Assembly: GCA_022567365.1 (NCBI GenBank)
Contig: JADFHG010000068.1
Location: forward strand, 1-10,993
Reading direction: 5' to 3'
Length of the DNA: 10,993 nucleotides
DNA from: Planctomycetota bacterium
Lineage (GTDB): Bacteria > Planctomycetota > Phycisphaerae > UBA1845
This document shows positions 1 to 7,166 of the stretch, in pieces (position 1 is the stretch's first letter; each line of letters starts with the position of its first letter). The notes beneath the pieces are model-generated. The model ran no database searches. It was not told the DNA's origin and saw nothing but the letters and a program-made list of their open reading frames with translations. The position numbers and the translations under genes are program-made.

Positions 1-7
1 GGCCATG

Positions 8-60
8 CTTCACCTGCCTCTTGCCCGGTCGGTCTGGGGTGCAGGGCAGGGCAGGTGAAG
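8..60. repeat. Imperfect inverted repeat / hairpin
   Basis: The arms cttcacctgcc (8-18) and ggcaggtgaag (50-60) are perfect reverse complements of 11 bases around a 31-base loop. The loop holds further short matching parts (ttgccc against gggca). No T-run follows on either strand, so it is not a clear intrinsic terminator. It lies about 190 bases beyond the stop of the minus-strand propeller gene, and the partner gene on its left is outside the window. Confidence 0.5.
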
Positions 61-245
61 GCCGTCACGCTACCCCCGGTCCGCTTAGCGCGGCAGCTTG
101 CAGTCGGCCGCGTCGTCCCGGCGGTGGGCGTAGTCTACCAGCTCGCGACCCGCCCGTCAGATCGCCGGTCGAATCCGCACGGTGAACCTCCCGGGCCGCG
201 TAGCTCGTCGGCTTTGCGGTCCCAGGGCGCTTGTCGGATCATGCC
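61..245. other. Gene-free left edge
   Basis: I see no credible gene here. On the minus strand a 23-codon open stretch ending at 85 reads GRELVDYAHRRDD in part. It is bounded by stops, has no start codon, and I do not recognise it. It may be debris of an older gene. Confidence 0.4.
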
Positions 246-1949
246 TTAGTTGCCAAACACGTTTTGGAATTGCCGAAGGTCGGCAAGGTCAATGTCGCCG
301 TCTGAATCAAAGTCGAATCTGTCAACGCAAAACTGAATGGCTGACGGCGTCCCAGGACCGCTGAACGTCAAGCATGAGGCGAGAAAATGGTAATCACTCA
401 GGTCCACGTCGCAGTCGGGCTCGCTATCGCCGATGACGCTGCCGTCAAAATTGAGTGGCCAAATAGGTAGAGTGCAGTCGCATACGTCAATGTCGTTCAG
501 TATTCCGTCACCGTCGATATCGTCGTCGCAAGCGTTGATTGTACCATCCCCGTCCGAGTCAGGCTGGCATTCGTCAGGGATACCATTGCCGTCGCAATCC
601 TGCGCGATACCGTCCAACACTTCGTTGCCGTCGTTATACCCGTTGTCGTTGCAATCCGTCGGTCCGATCCGCATGAGATAAACGTCCTGCCCGCCGTTGA
701 ATGTTGCAGCGTACGCTAGATTGACGCCCTCGTTGTCGGAAATCATGTGGTAGTAATCTCCGAGTTTATCGTTTCCACCCGGCCATCCGATCCAATGGTC
801 AAACGGCGGCGAAACCGCTACCGGTACAGACCATGTTTCGCCCGCATCTTCGGAATGCGCATAGGTTACGCGCGAAACATGAGAGGAACCCGTGCCCGCT
901 GTATCATTCCAAACAACATCGATCCGGCCATTAGGTGCAATCGAGATCGCACCAAACCATCGGTCCCAACTGTGTTGTCCGCCAGGACTAAGTGGATCGC
1001 TCCAACTTATTCCGCCATCAATGCTCCGCGTGAAGTGGATGTTGACCATGCTAGTAGACAATACATACAGATTTCCGTTATACTCCGTGTTTGAGTGATC
1101 TGACACAATCCATGCTTGTCCACGCAAGCCGCCCGGATTCACACCGCCGTAGCAGCCCCCTGGCAGCGGATCGCAGCCCCACAATACATTCGGTAGTCCA
1201 ATTCCTGTAAGTATTTCAAATTCAGGAAAAGCTATAGGATCTTGGGCGTTGGATGACTTGAGCAGATGCAAGTAAGAAAAGTCGGATGGCCCATTGGCAA
1301 CGAGGTAGTAGGAGCCGTCTGGCGCAACTGTCGATGTTCCAACAATTCCCAAGTAGGGATGCGGGAAGGGATTTAGATCGATTTCAGGATCAAAGGTGAG
1401 ACCGCCGTCTGTCGAACGAAGAAAACCATTAAAATAATGGATGTATATGTTATCGCAGCCAATGCCTCCCGTTTGATCTATCGACATCCATGGCTTATCG
1501 GATGCCTGCGATAGGATAGTGGACCAAGAAACCCCGTCCGTCGAGCGTGAAAACCTTCCAATCATCGGCGGCAGAAGCTCAATTCCAAAATGATAGAACT
1601 CGCCGTCGCTACTACAGGCAAGAACAGGGTCGGAGGAGAATGTGCCTTCGTCGTGAAGTGCCGGGTGCAGCCAAGTCCACCCACCGTCGTGGCTGAACGC
1701 AATCCCGGCTTGCCGAAAGTCTGATTCAATCGAATCGAATTGCCGCCAGCCAATGACGATGCGATTTGGGTCGGTTGGGTCAATCGCAATGCTCGGTTCG
1801 TTTGCCGCGTCACCGATGATGTTGTTCCCGCACGCATCCGTACTGACTTGGACGCCGACATATCCCGGATGAGGGTTGGGCTCAATTCCGCCGCCCAGCG
1901 CTTGGGCGCCTGTGGCTACAACCGCGAGCGTCACAATCAGGCGATTCAT
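246..1949 (-). CDS. Secreted Asp-box (BNR) beta-propeller protein with calcium repeats and dockerin-like tail
   Basis: This is a predicted exported protein of 567 residues. Residues 1-20 (MNRLIVTLAVVATGAQALGG) form a signal peptide. Five Asp-box motifs, SHDGGWTW (86-93), STDGVSW (136-142), STDGGLTF (179-186), SIDGGISW (309-316) and SEDAGETW (366-373), show a sialidase-like beta-propeller. Residues 432-486 carry thrombospondin-3-like Asp-rich calcium loops (DCDGNGIPDE, DSDGDGT). Residues 511-567 form a dockerin-like pair ending in DFDSDGDIDLADLRQF. The start at 1949 is preferred over a start at 2003 because GGAG lies 8 bases upstream and the signal peptide then begins at the first residue. The Arg triad with an RIP motif expected of true GH33 sialidases is not evident, so sialidase activity should not be assumed. 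By eye the gene is less GC-rich than its neighbours. The role is unknown; it probably acts outside the cytoplasm. Confidence 0.85.
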   Translation of the reverse strand: MNRLIVTLAVVATGAQALGGGIEPNPHPGYVGVQVSTDACGNNIIGDAANEPSIAIDPTDPNRIVIGWRQFDSIESDFRQAGIAFSHDGGWTWLHPALHDEGTFSSDPVLACSSDGEFYHFGIELLPPMIGRFSRSTDGVSWSTILSQASDKPWMSIDQTGGIGCDNIYIHYFNGFLRSTDGGLTFDPEIDLNPFPHPYLGIVGTSTVAPDGSYYLVANGPSDFSYLHLLKSSNAQDPIAFPEFEILTGIGLPNVLWGCDPLPGGCYGGVNPGGLRGQAWIVSDHSNTEYNGNLYVLSTSMVNIHFTRSIDGGISWSDPLSPGGQHSWDRWFGAISIAPNGRIDVVWNDTAGTGSSHVSRVTYAHSEDAGETWSVPVAVSPPFDHWIGWPGGNDKLGDYYHMISDNEGVNLAYAATFNGGQDVYLMRIGPTDCNDNGYNDGNEVLDGIAQDCDGNGIPDECQPDSDGDGTINACDDDIDGDGILNDIDVCDCTLPIWPLNFDGSVIGDSEPDCDVDLSDYHFLASCLTFSGPGTPSAIQFCVDRFDFDSDGDIDLADLRQFQNVFGN

Positions 1950-2001
1950 GTCGATTCTCCACAAAGGACTTGAACAGACGGTTCCGACGAACGCAACGAC
2001 C

Positions 2002-2030
2002 ATCGTAACAAATTCTCGTCAGCGTCTCAA
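2002..2030 (-). promoter_or_regulatory. Sigma70-like promoter of the propeller gene
   Basis: Read on the minus strand, TTGAGA (2030-2025) is followed after exactly 17 bases by TACGAT (2007-2002). These match the -35 and -10 consensus at 5 of 6 and 4 of 6 positions. Transcription would begin near 1995, giving a leader of about 45 bases with GGAG ahead of the ATG at 1949. This also argues against a start at 2003. The -35 lies inside the decayed end of the upstream zinc-ribbon copy. Confidence 0.5.
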
Positions 2031-2169
2031 CGTCACCATCCGACACACGCCGACTGGAGAAAAATCGCAGTAGATTGTTGCCTTTTCGCCGCCGCGTGGT
2101 CGCAGTCGGGATATGGTCAGGGCGGGATGACGGGCATCATACCACGCGACGGCAGTGGGGCGGTAGGGC
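2019..2169 (-). pseudogene. Decayed copy of the zinc-ribbon microgene
   Basis: Bases 2080-2169 align with 6230-6320 at roughly 85% identity by eye, with one single-base gap. The copy keeps the upstream blocks ggggcggtagggc (2157-2169) and catcataccacgc, and the stretch encoding YPDCDHA. The first zinc cysteine codon TGC is replaced by a TGA stop (about 2119-2117). A one-base loss near 2092 shifts the frame, and the second CxxC pair is lost: the shifted frame reads GEKATIYCDF where the intact copy has GEKAKFCGLC. It cannot make the zinc-ribbon protein. The extended -10 (TGGTATGAT) is still present, so it might still be transcribed. Confidence 0.6.
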
Positions 2170-2217
2170 GGCTTCATCGGCTGGCGGGTAGGTATTACCG
2201 CCTGCCAGGCGTCCAAT

Positions 2218-2450
2218 TCAGTCGGCGAGCCGCAGAAGCGGCGTCCGCGACGCAGGCGACATGCCGAACGCCTTCGCACTTTTCGACCACGCCGCCTCCG
2301 CGTCACGGGCGATGCGACGAATCACCGCCGGCAAGCCGGTTGGCCGGGCCATGCGCCGTGGGCTTCCGCGTCGTCGGCCACGCACGCTGGCATCGGCGGT
2401 TCGCCCGGCTCGGGAGCCGGCTCGCGTGCCACCGCTATTGACGTGATATC
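2218..2450 (-). pseudogene. Remnant of a P27-family phage terminase small subunit
   Basis: Two minus-strand pieces in different frames look like the two ends of one protein. The C-terminal piece (2316-2218) reads RIARDAEAAWSKSAKAFGM then SPASRTPL and a stop. This matches the usual P27 ending, in which an IAR-DA helix is followed by an FG-(L/M)-(T/S)-P-x-(S/A)-R motif. The N-terminal piece (2450 to about 2380) reads AREPAPEPGEPPMPACV then DDAEAHGAW. It resembles the early P27 region, with an EP-rich stretch, P-x-x-P and an acidic helix ending in W. The central part of the family, which is usually longer than 100 residues, is missing. At the junction lies a 23-base repeat (2325-2347) found again at 2656-2678. 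Recognition is from motif memory, without a profile search. The P27 protein recognises phage DNA for packaging; here it is non-functional debris. Confidence 0.5.
2325..2347. repeat. Short interspersed repeat, copy 1
   Basis: These 23 bases, with core gccggcaagccggttggcc, are identical to 2656-2678. The core contains gccggc twofold symmetry and can fold back on itself. A related core, gccggcttgccggc, occurs at 10647-10660. The copy sits at the junction between the two terminase fragments. Confidence 0.6.
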
Positions 2451-2636
2451 GCACTATATGCACGTGTTGCATGTGACGACATGCCGGGCGACCCGCGCAC
2501 GCCGGGTCACACCCGAGGGCGGGTGTGCTACATTGCCGAGGGCGGTCAGCGAGCTGGCTCACACCCGAGGGCGGCCAGCAAGCTGGCTATGCCAGTGTGC
2601 TACATTGCCGATGTAGCCCAGCCGCCCTCGGCTGGG
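2451..2636. repeat. Intergenic hairpin cluster
   Basis: There is no gene here. Three perfect stems are visible. cacaccc (2508-2514) pairs with gggtgtg (2521-2527) over the loop gagggc. gctacat (2599-2605) pairs with atgtagc (2611-2617) over the loop tgccg. cccagcc (2617-2623) pairs with ggctggg (2630-2636) over the loop gccctc. A phrase cacacccgagggcgg occurs twice (2508 and 2561), and gtgtgctacattgccga also occurs twice (2523 and 2595), so the block looks like two degenerate copies of one unit. It lies just beyond the stop of the minus-strand glycosyltransferase and could end or stabilise its transcript, although no T-run follows. Confidence 0.55.
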
Positions 2637-2638
2637 GC

Positions 2639-2678
2639 GCCGGCAAGCCGGATGGCCGCCGGCAAGCCGGTTGGCCGG
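2639..2678. repeat. Two tandem 19-base units, including interspersed repeat copy 2
   Basis: gccggcaagccggatggcc (2639-2657) is followed directly by gccggcaagccggttggcc (2658-2676), differing at one base. The second unit with its flanks (2656-2678) is identical over 23 bases to 2325-2347. The array ends 5 bases before the stop codon of the glycosyltransferase at 2683. Confidence 0.65.
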
Positions 2679-2682
2679 TCCT

Positions 2683-4290
2683 TTATCGAATCCGTTCGAG
2701 CACGTGAACCTCGCCCATCAATCGTACGTACCCGGTCTTGTTGACGTGCCGAAACACGCCCGGAACGGGATTGAAAAACTCGCCCGCACGAGGCGAGACG
2801 ATGATCAGGCGTGGGAATGCGGAGATCGCTTCCTGGAAATCCGAATCGGGGGGTTCGCGTATCAGGGCGACCGGCGGTTTGACCTGCGTGAACTGGGGGA
2901 GGTAATAGGCGGCAATCTGATAACTGTGGCGAGCCCAGTAGGGCGGCCAGTCGATTCCCTCGAAGATGAGAAGGTCGCCCGGTCGACACACCTGAGAAAT
3001 CCACTTCGCAGCCCGGCGCCCTCGCGGATTGACCGGCGTCGGAAGGTGTAGGGTGAACGCCGTCGCCAGCCCAAGCCCGACGATCACCGACCATCGGGCG
3101 AGCCCACGGATACGGAAAACCGCCAGGACGATGAGGCCCACCAGACCCGGTGCCGCGATGGAGGTATAACGAAGGTGGTTGAGCAGTCGCATATCCGTGG
3201 TCAGATCGAGCGTCGCGAACAACAGGAGCGGCATGAAATACCACACGGCAAACAGTTTCGCCGTGGGATCGGTTCGTAGGCGCAGAGCGATGAGCGTGCC
3301 ACCGAGAAGAACCGCACCCGCCACCGAGGGTAGGTACGCCGGTGTAAACGGCTCATGCCAGAACAGTAGGCGAATCGGCAAGTCAGCCATCCGGAGCACG
3401 GTTCGCAAGGCATGATCCGGTTCCCACGTTCGAAGCCAATCCTGATTGGCGATGAATTCCCACTGCTGCAGAAGCGCCGGTCCCCAGGTGAGACCGAACG
3501 CCACAAGGGTCGCCGCGACGGTGAGGGTCCAAGTGCGGCGAAACGAAGCGCGTCGATGGGTTGCGACCAGAACCGCGTGTCCAACCAGCGCTGCCCCGGT
3601 AAAGTAATGGGTCATCACCGCAAGATAGGACGCGAGCCCGTAGAGCGTTGCCCACGCCCATCGTTCGCGCCGGTTGTAGCGGTCCCAACCGACATACCCT
3701 CGGGCGAACGTCCAGAAGCTGATCCCAAGCAGCAGCATGGCGAGACTGTAGGGCCGGTTGTCTTGAGCATAGCGGATGTGGGTGAATGCGACCGCCAGAA
3801 AGGCAGCGGCGGCGAGGCCCTGTCTGGGCAATCCAAACGTTCGCAGCATCAACGCGACGGGCACGAGCGAAAGAATCGAAAAAAGCGTCGCGAGCAGCCG
3901 GACTGCGAACTCGCCGTCCCCGACAAGTCTGCGCCAGCTCTGCAGAAGGAGGAAGTAGGTCGGCGGATGGCTGTCATCCCGCATTCCGCGCCAGACCGAA
4001 GACCACGTACTCTTGCCCGTCAGCTCCGTCGCCCCCGACGAGAACTCCAGGATTGTCCCTAAAATCGGCGTTTCGAACTCGACGCGGCGGGCGGCGGAGT
4101 TCGCCATCGAGTGTAATTCATCCAGCCAGAAATCAGGCTCACCCAGCCCGTAGAGGCGCACTCCAGCCGCCACGACCAAGACGATCAGCAACCCAAGCGC
4201 AAACGACCGCGATGACAGCTGACCCGTCCGATCCGCCGACTCTTTGGCTAAGCGTTTCCCCGGCCCGCGTTCCTTCTTCTGTTTGACCAT
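2683..4290 (-). CDS. GT39-type (GT-C) membrane glycosyltransferase
   Basis: The 535-residue integral membrane protein resembles the glycosyltransferase family 39 / PMT_2 (ArnT-like) group, which moves sugars from polyprenyl-phosphate donors on the outer face of the membrane. A basic N-terminus is followed by the first membrane helix (about 30-48). The first external loop then carries DFWLDELHS (53-61), with the Asp/Glu pair expected at the catalytic site. HPPTYFLLLQSW (108-119) and RYAQDNRPYSL (173-183) are further family signatures. Many hydrophobic helices follow up to about residue 400, then a soluble tail of about 130 residues. The start is supported by AGGGAG 5 bases upstream of the ATG. 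The next upstream gene, on the same strand 186 bases away, is a second, broken GT-C gene. The substrate cannot be inferred. Cell-envelope glycan or protein glycosylation is plausible. Confidence 0.82.
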   Translation of the reverse strand: MVKQKKERGPGKRLAKESADRTGQLSSRSFALGLLIVLVVAAGVRLYGLGEPDFWLDELHSMANSAARRVEFETPILGTILEFSSGATELTGKSTWSSVWRGMRDDSHPPTYFLLLQSWRRLVGDGEFAVRLLATLFSILSLVPVALMLRTFGLPRQGLAAAAFLAVAFTHIRYAQDNRPYSLAMLLLGISFWTFARGYVGWDRYNRRERWAWATLYGLASYLAVMTHYFTGAALVGHAVLVATHRRASFRRTWTLTVAATLVAFGLTWGPALLQQWEFIANQDWLRTWEPDHALRTVLRMADLPIRLLFWHEPFTPAYLPSVAGAVLLGGTLIALRLRTDPTAKLFAVWYFMPLLLFATLDLTTDMRLLNHLRYTSIAAPGLVGLIVLAVFRIRGLARWSVIVGLGLATAFTLHLPTPVNPRGRRAAKWISQVCRPGDLLIFEGIDWPPYWARHSYQIAAYYLPQFTQVKPPVALIREPPDSDFQEAISAFPRLIIVSPRAGEFFNPVPGVFRHVNKTGYVRLMGEVHVLERIR

Positions 4291-4476
4291 TAGGCTCCCT
4301 CTGGGGATACGTTCGCCAGGCGTTTTGTTACATGCCCCCCTATGTTGAAACCCGTGAAAATGGGCGACGGAGAATCGTCAACTGTACCTATTTGTAACTG
4401 ATCCAGAGGCGAACTTTCTCTTCGCCACGTCGATGCGCATGGTTTCGTCGGCTCCATCTGTTTCTCCGAAGGACCG

Positions 4477-6025
4477 CTACCTCGAAAACTCGAAACGCAT
4501 GCGTTCGAGGATTTCGATGGTTGGATTCAGTAGGATATAGAATTGATGGGCAATCGGTAGTGCTTGGAACTTGCCAAGACCAGCCGTGCGCAGCGCACTA
4601 TTGAGCGCATCCATATCTGCGACGTCGCCAACAACGGCCACACGCCTTCCCTGCCGACGAGCAGTATCCACGGACCGGGCGTATTGCGGTAGTCGCCCCG
4701 TCGGCGAGTAAGATCGAGCCGTAATGGCTTCCTGGCTCAGGAACATCAGAGGCCATTGCAACGTCGCATCGGGGACGTAGACGTGGTGAATGTCAGCGTC
4801 CAGCAACTCTTCGACCAAAAGCTCCAACGCTCCAGCCCATCGGACCTGGCCGGCCGGCGTGATGGCAACCGATGAAACGTCCCGAAGTTCGAGGAACGAG
4901 CCGACTCCTGCGATCGTAAGGATTGCCGTAGTTGCGAGAACGAACGGGCGTCCCCGTCGCTTTCCGCGCCACAAGGCCGCCAACCCGATGGCCAACACGG
5001 GAAGCGCGAAGCCGGACAACGAACGGCAGCAGGTAGCGGTGGCTGAACAATCTGTTGCTGATCAAAAGCGACGAGACGACGCCGGCCAGCGCGCTCCATG
5101 CGCCGACCCGAGCGGGCCAGGACCGGCATCCCGTGCGGCGGGGGGCGACAAAAGGCAGGATACAAGCGACAACGATGACGGCGAGCCAAAGGGTGGCACT
5201 GACCACCGTAAGCGTGCCGGGTGTAATCCTCAACGTATAGTAGTAAGATGCGGACAGATGAACCCACAGACGCCGAGGTGTCAGGTAGAGCGCCTGCAGG
5301 ATCTCCGGGTCGATGACCTTGGGAGACCAGTATTCGGAGTGGTTCGACCGTGTCGCGATGTAAAGCAATCCGGCGATGGAGATCGCGCTGGCCGCCAGAG
5401 CGACCGCTTCCAGAGCTCTTTTTCGCCGAACCATGGAACAGATCAGAAAGAGGAGCAAACCGGGAAGCCACAATGGCTGACTCCAATACACCAGGCCCAC
5501 GCACGCGCCGATACCCGCAAATGTTCCGGCTTTCGTGGATCGGGCCGCATGCACTCGTGAGAGCAACCAGAGGGATAGGTTCGTGAACAGGAATGCGGTT
5601 AGGTAACCGCCACGGGCTTTCATCGACCACAACGCCCAAGCCGGACATGCGGCAAGCAAAATGCCCAGAAACCACGCCGCCCGGATGCCACTAAACCCCC
5701 GAACCGCCAGGACGAGCAGCCACCATCCGACCATCCACAGCAGCAGCATCGCAAACTTGAGGACCGCAATCGATGTGCCAAATAGTTTGAAGAAAAGGGC
5801 GCCGACGGCAGTCTCCAGCAGCGCAAAGCCGTAGTCCTGGCCGTAGAACAGGATCGGTAGCGCCTCCCCTTGGGCCACATGCGTAGCCATGAGCCCGAGG
5901 ATGCACTCGTCTGAGTCCGGGGCGAGGGATCCCCCCACGAGAAACGGCAAACGGGACGCGAGACAGAGGAACACGCCGAGAGCGAGGTATAGAAGATAGC
6001 CCCGTGACGTTTCGCGACCAGGCAC
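4477..6025 (-). pseudogene. GT-C membrane glycosyltransferase broken by one frameshift
   Basis: Two overlapping minus-strand frames form one gene. The 5' frame (6025 to about 5020, roughly 335 residues) begins with a GTG start, with AGGA 9 bases upstream and an in-frame TAA just before it. It holds a first membrane helix (11-30) and a loop with DSDECILGLMATH (37-49) and FYGQDYG (60-66), the acidic motif typical of GT39-like enzymes, and then many helices. Near 5020, after HRYLLPF, the coding sense moves to the next frame, which continues LSGFALPVLAIGLAALWRG and runs 180 residues to a TAG at 4477. Joined, the product would be about 515 residues, close to the neighbouring enzyme (535). One extra base, or two missing, explains the shift. 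Without correction the first frame runs on as arginine-rich nonsense to 4793. It may be a real pseudogene or a sequencing error. A weak TTGGCA-17-TACACA promoter lies about 100 bases upstream. Confidence 0.75.
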
Positions 6026-6156
6026 AGACCAGATTCCTTATCTTCCGTCGACGCCACAAGGGGCCGTCAGGATGTTTTCTTCGTTGATGACCGCCGCCGT
6101 GTGTACCTCGCTGCTCCTCCGTTGCCAAATGCACTCCAGGTGAACAGGATACACGT

Positions 6157-6291
6157 TCAATTGGCAAAGTCGGTGCTCTCGCCCGACGTCGGCAGCCGAA
6201 GCACCCGCCCGCACAGGCCGCAGAACTTCGCCTTCTCGCCGTTCGCGTGGTCGCAGTCGGGATATGGGCAGGGCGGCATGACTGACATCAT
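6157..6291 (-). CDS. Zinc-ribbon microprotein
   Basis: This open frame of 44 codons (or 40 from an internal ATG at 6279) encodes CPYPDCDHANGEKAKFCGLC with a short tail, so two cysteine pairs (C-x4-C and C-x2-C) are spaced as in small zinc ribbons. A decayed copy of the same unit lies at 2019-2169. No Shine-Dalgarno sequence precedes either ATG. The sequence TGGTATGAT (6295-6287) is an extended -10 whose expected start point falls on the ATG at 6279, so translation may be leaderless from MPPCPYPDC. The first ATGATG would then be part of the promoter. The function is unknown. Such ribbons can bind nucleic acid or protein, or be fragments of larger proteins. Its reality as a gene rests on the cysteine pattern and on the repeat copy. 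Confidence 0.5.
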   Translation of the reverse strand: MMSVMPPCPYPDCDHANGEKAKFCGLCGRVLRLPTSGESTDFAN

Positions 6292-6295
6292 ACCA
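6287..6295 (-). promoter_or_regulatory. Extended -10 element ahead of the zinc-ribbon frame
   Basis: On the minus strand TGGTATGAT has the TG-n-TATnAT form, matching TATAAT at 5 of 6 positions. It lies 7 bases before the ATG at 6279, the spacing expected for a leaderless transcript. No good -35 is seen (ACCGCC at the standard spacing). The same nine bases recur in the decayed copy at 2136-2144. Confidence 0.4.
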
Positions 6296-6320
6296 CGCTG
6301 GGGCCGCGGGGCGGTAGGGC

Positions 6321-6660
6321 AAGGGTGCAAGACACTTCCGGCGGCTTCAGCGCCGGGCGCTGAAGTAGCCTGAAAGGCTGATCTGTAGTAGCCGTGGGCA
6401 GGTTCCGCCGAGGCGGGACGCGGCCCACGGTAAGCCCAACACCCGTTCGATTCGACGCTGTAGGGGTCGCATAAACGTCGTGTCGCACACGCAGTTGAAA
6501 ACATACAACCCTTTCAGGGTCGAGCGGTGCATAGGCGACGCCATCCTGGGGCGGCGCTGCGCTTGCCCCCGGCTATTACAGAGCAGGTTTTCAGCCTGCG
6601 ATCCCATCCGCCGAAACTGTCATGCACGCCAAGGCAACCCGACGCCTGCCTGCACACATT
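6321..6660. repeat. Pair of related interspersed repeats in inverted orientation
   Basis: The plus-strand stretch 6369-6402 (cctgaaaggctg, then atctgtagtagccgtgggca) resembles the reverse complement of 6562-6596 (ggctgaaaacctg, then ctctgtaatagccgggggca). These are two diverged copies of one family facing each other across about 160 bases. The left copy contains a perfect 8-base stem, ccgtgggc (6392-6399) with gcccacgg (6423-6430). The right copy has ggggc with gcccc around 6549-6570. Frames open here give arginine- and proline-rich nonsense on both strands, so I call no gene. Confidence 0.5.
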
Positions 6661-7166
6661 CCATAGTGACTTTACGCCGATTGCACGTGTCGCACCCGGA
6701 GGGATGTGTTGGCTCTTGCCGCGTGCGCGGGGTGGGGTGGGGGTGTGGTTCGGTCTCTGGTCAAGCGGGATCACCCAACGCTTCAGCAACAGGGAACAAA
6801 CAGGCGTCGGCAACGACCCGACCCGCACGTCTTTCGGCCGTTACATCCCACCGCAGCGACCGATCGGAGCGGTCCCCATTTGCGGTCCCGATGCCACGGT
6901 CAGCAACACCGGCGCAAACACCGGACCGTGCCGACCATGGTCCTGATGCCGGTTGGTACGGCTTCCGACAGGTCATCCCACCGCTCGACAATGATAGGGA
7001 TGAGCTATATTCGCGACGGGAAACCGACGCACACGACCTCGAGCCCGAAACCGACGACCGTTTGGCACCAACCCCCTCGCCGAGTCCGAGCGCCTTGCCT
7101 TCCCTACGGTCCCGTTGAAAAAGGCAGTTCCACATACTTGCTCAACAGACCGCTAGCGCTGTCATG
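6661..7166. other. Intergenic region with no supported gene
   Basis: Open frames exist on both strands, but their composition is the biased kind expected from GC-rich non-coding DNA. None has a ribosome binding site, a recognisable motif or a sensible partner. One perfect inverted repeat is visible: cacggtc (6895-6901) with gaccgtg (6924-6930). A short palindromic pair, gctagc (7152-7157 and 7166-7171), straddles the tsaD stop. The frame encoding DELYSRRETDAHDLEPETDD near 7000 is acidic and might be decayed coding sequence, but I do not recognise it. Confidence 0.4.

Noticed and set aside
163..183. tRNA T-arm-like string ggtcgaatccg
   Set aside because: The TTCRA loop is incomplete, and no acceptor, D or anticodon arms can be drawn around it.
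2439..2682. Possible CRISPR array because of repeated phrases
   Set aside because: Only two degenerate copies with irregular spacing and unequal length, and no cas genes.
4790..5560. 256-codon plus-strand frame opposite the broken glycosyltransferase
   Set aside because: The minus-strand frames carry membrane helices and the DSDE motif; the plus-strand product is low-complexity and charged.
6660..6780. G-rich runs (ggggtggggtgggggtgtgg) as a possible G-quadruplex switch
   Set aside because: The runs are uneven, lie far from any supported start codon, and have no second copy or regulated partner in the window.
6480..7118. Long plus-strand open frame (212 codons) in the repeat-rich gap, with companions at 6527-6946 and 6706-7170
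   Set aside because: The frame runs through an interspersed repeat. It has Arg/Pro/Ser-biased composition, no ribosome binding site and no motif, and several equally long frames overlap it on both strands.
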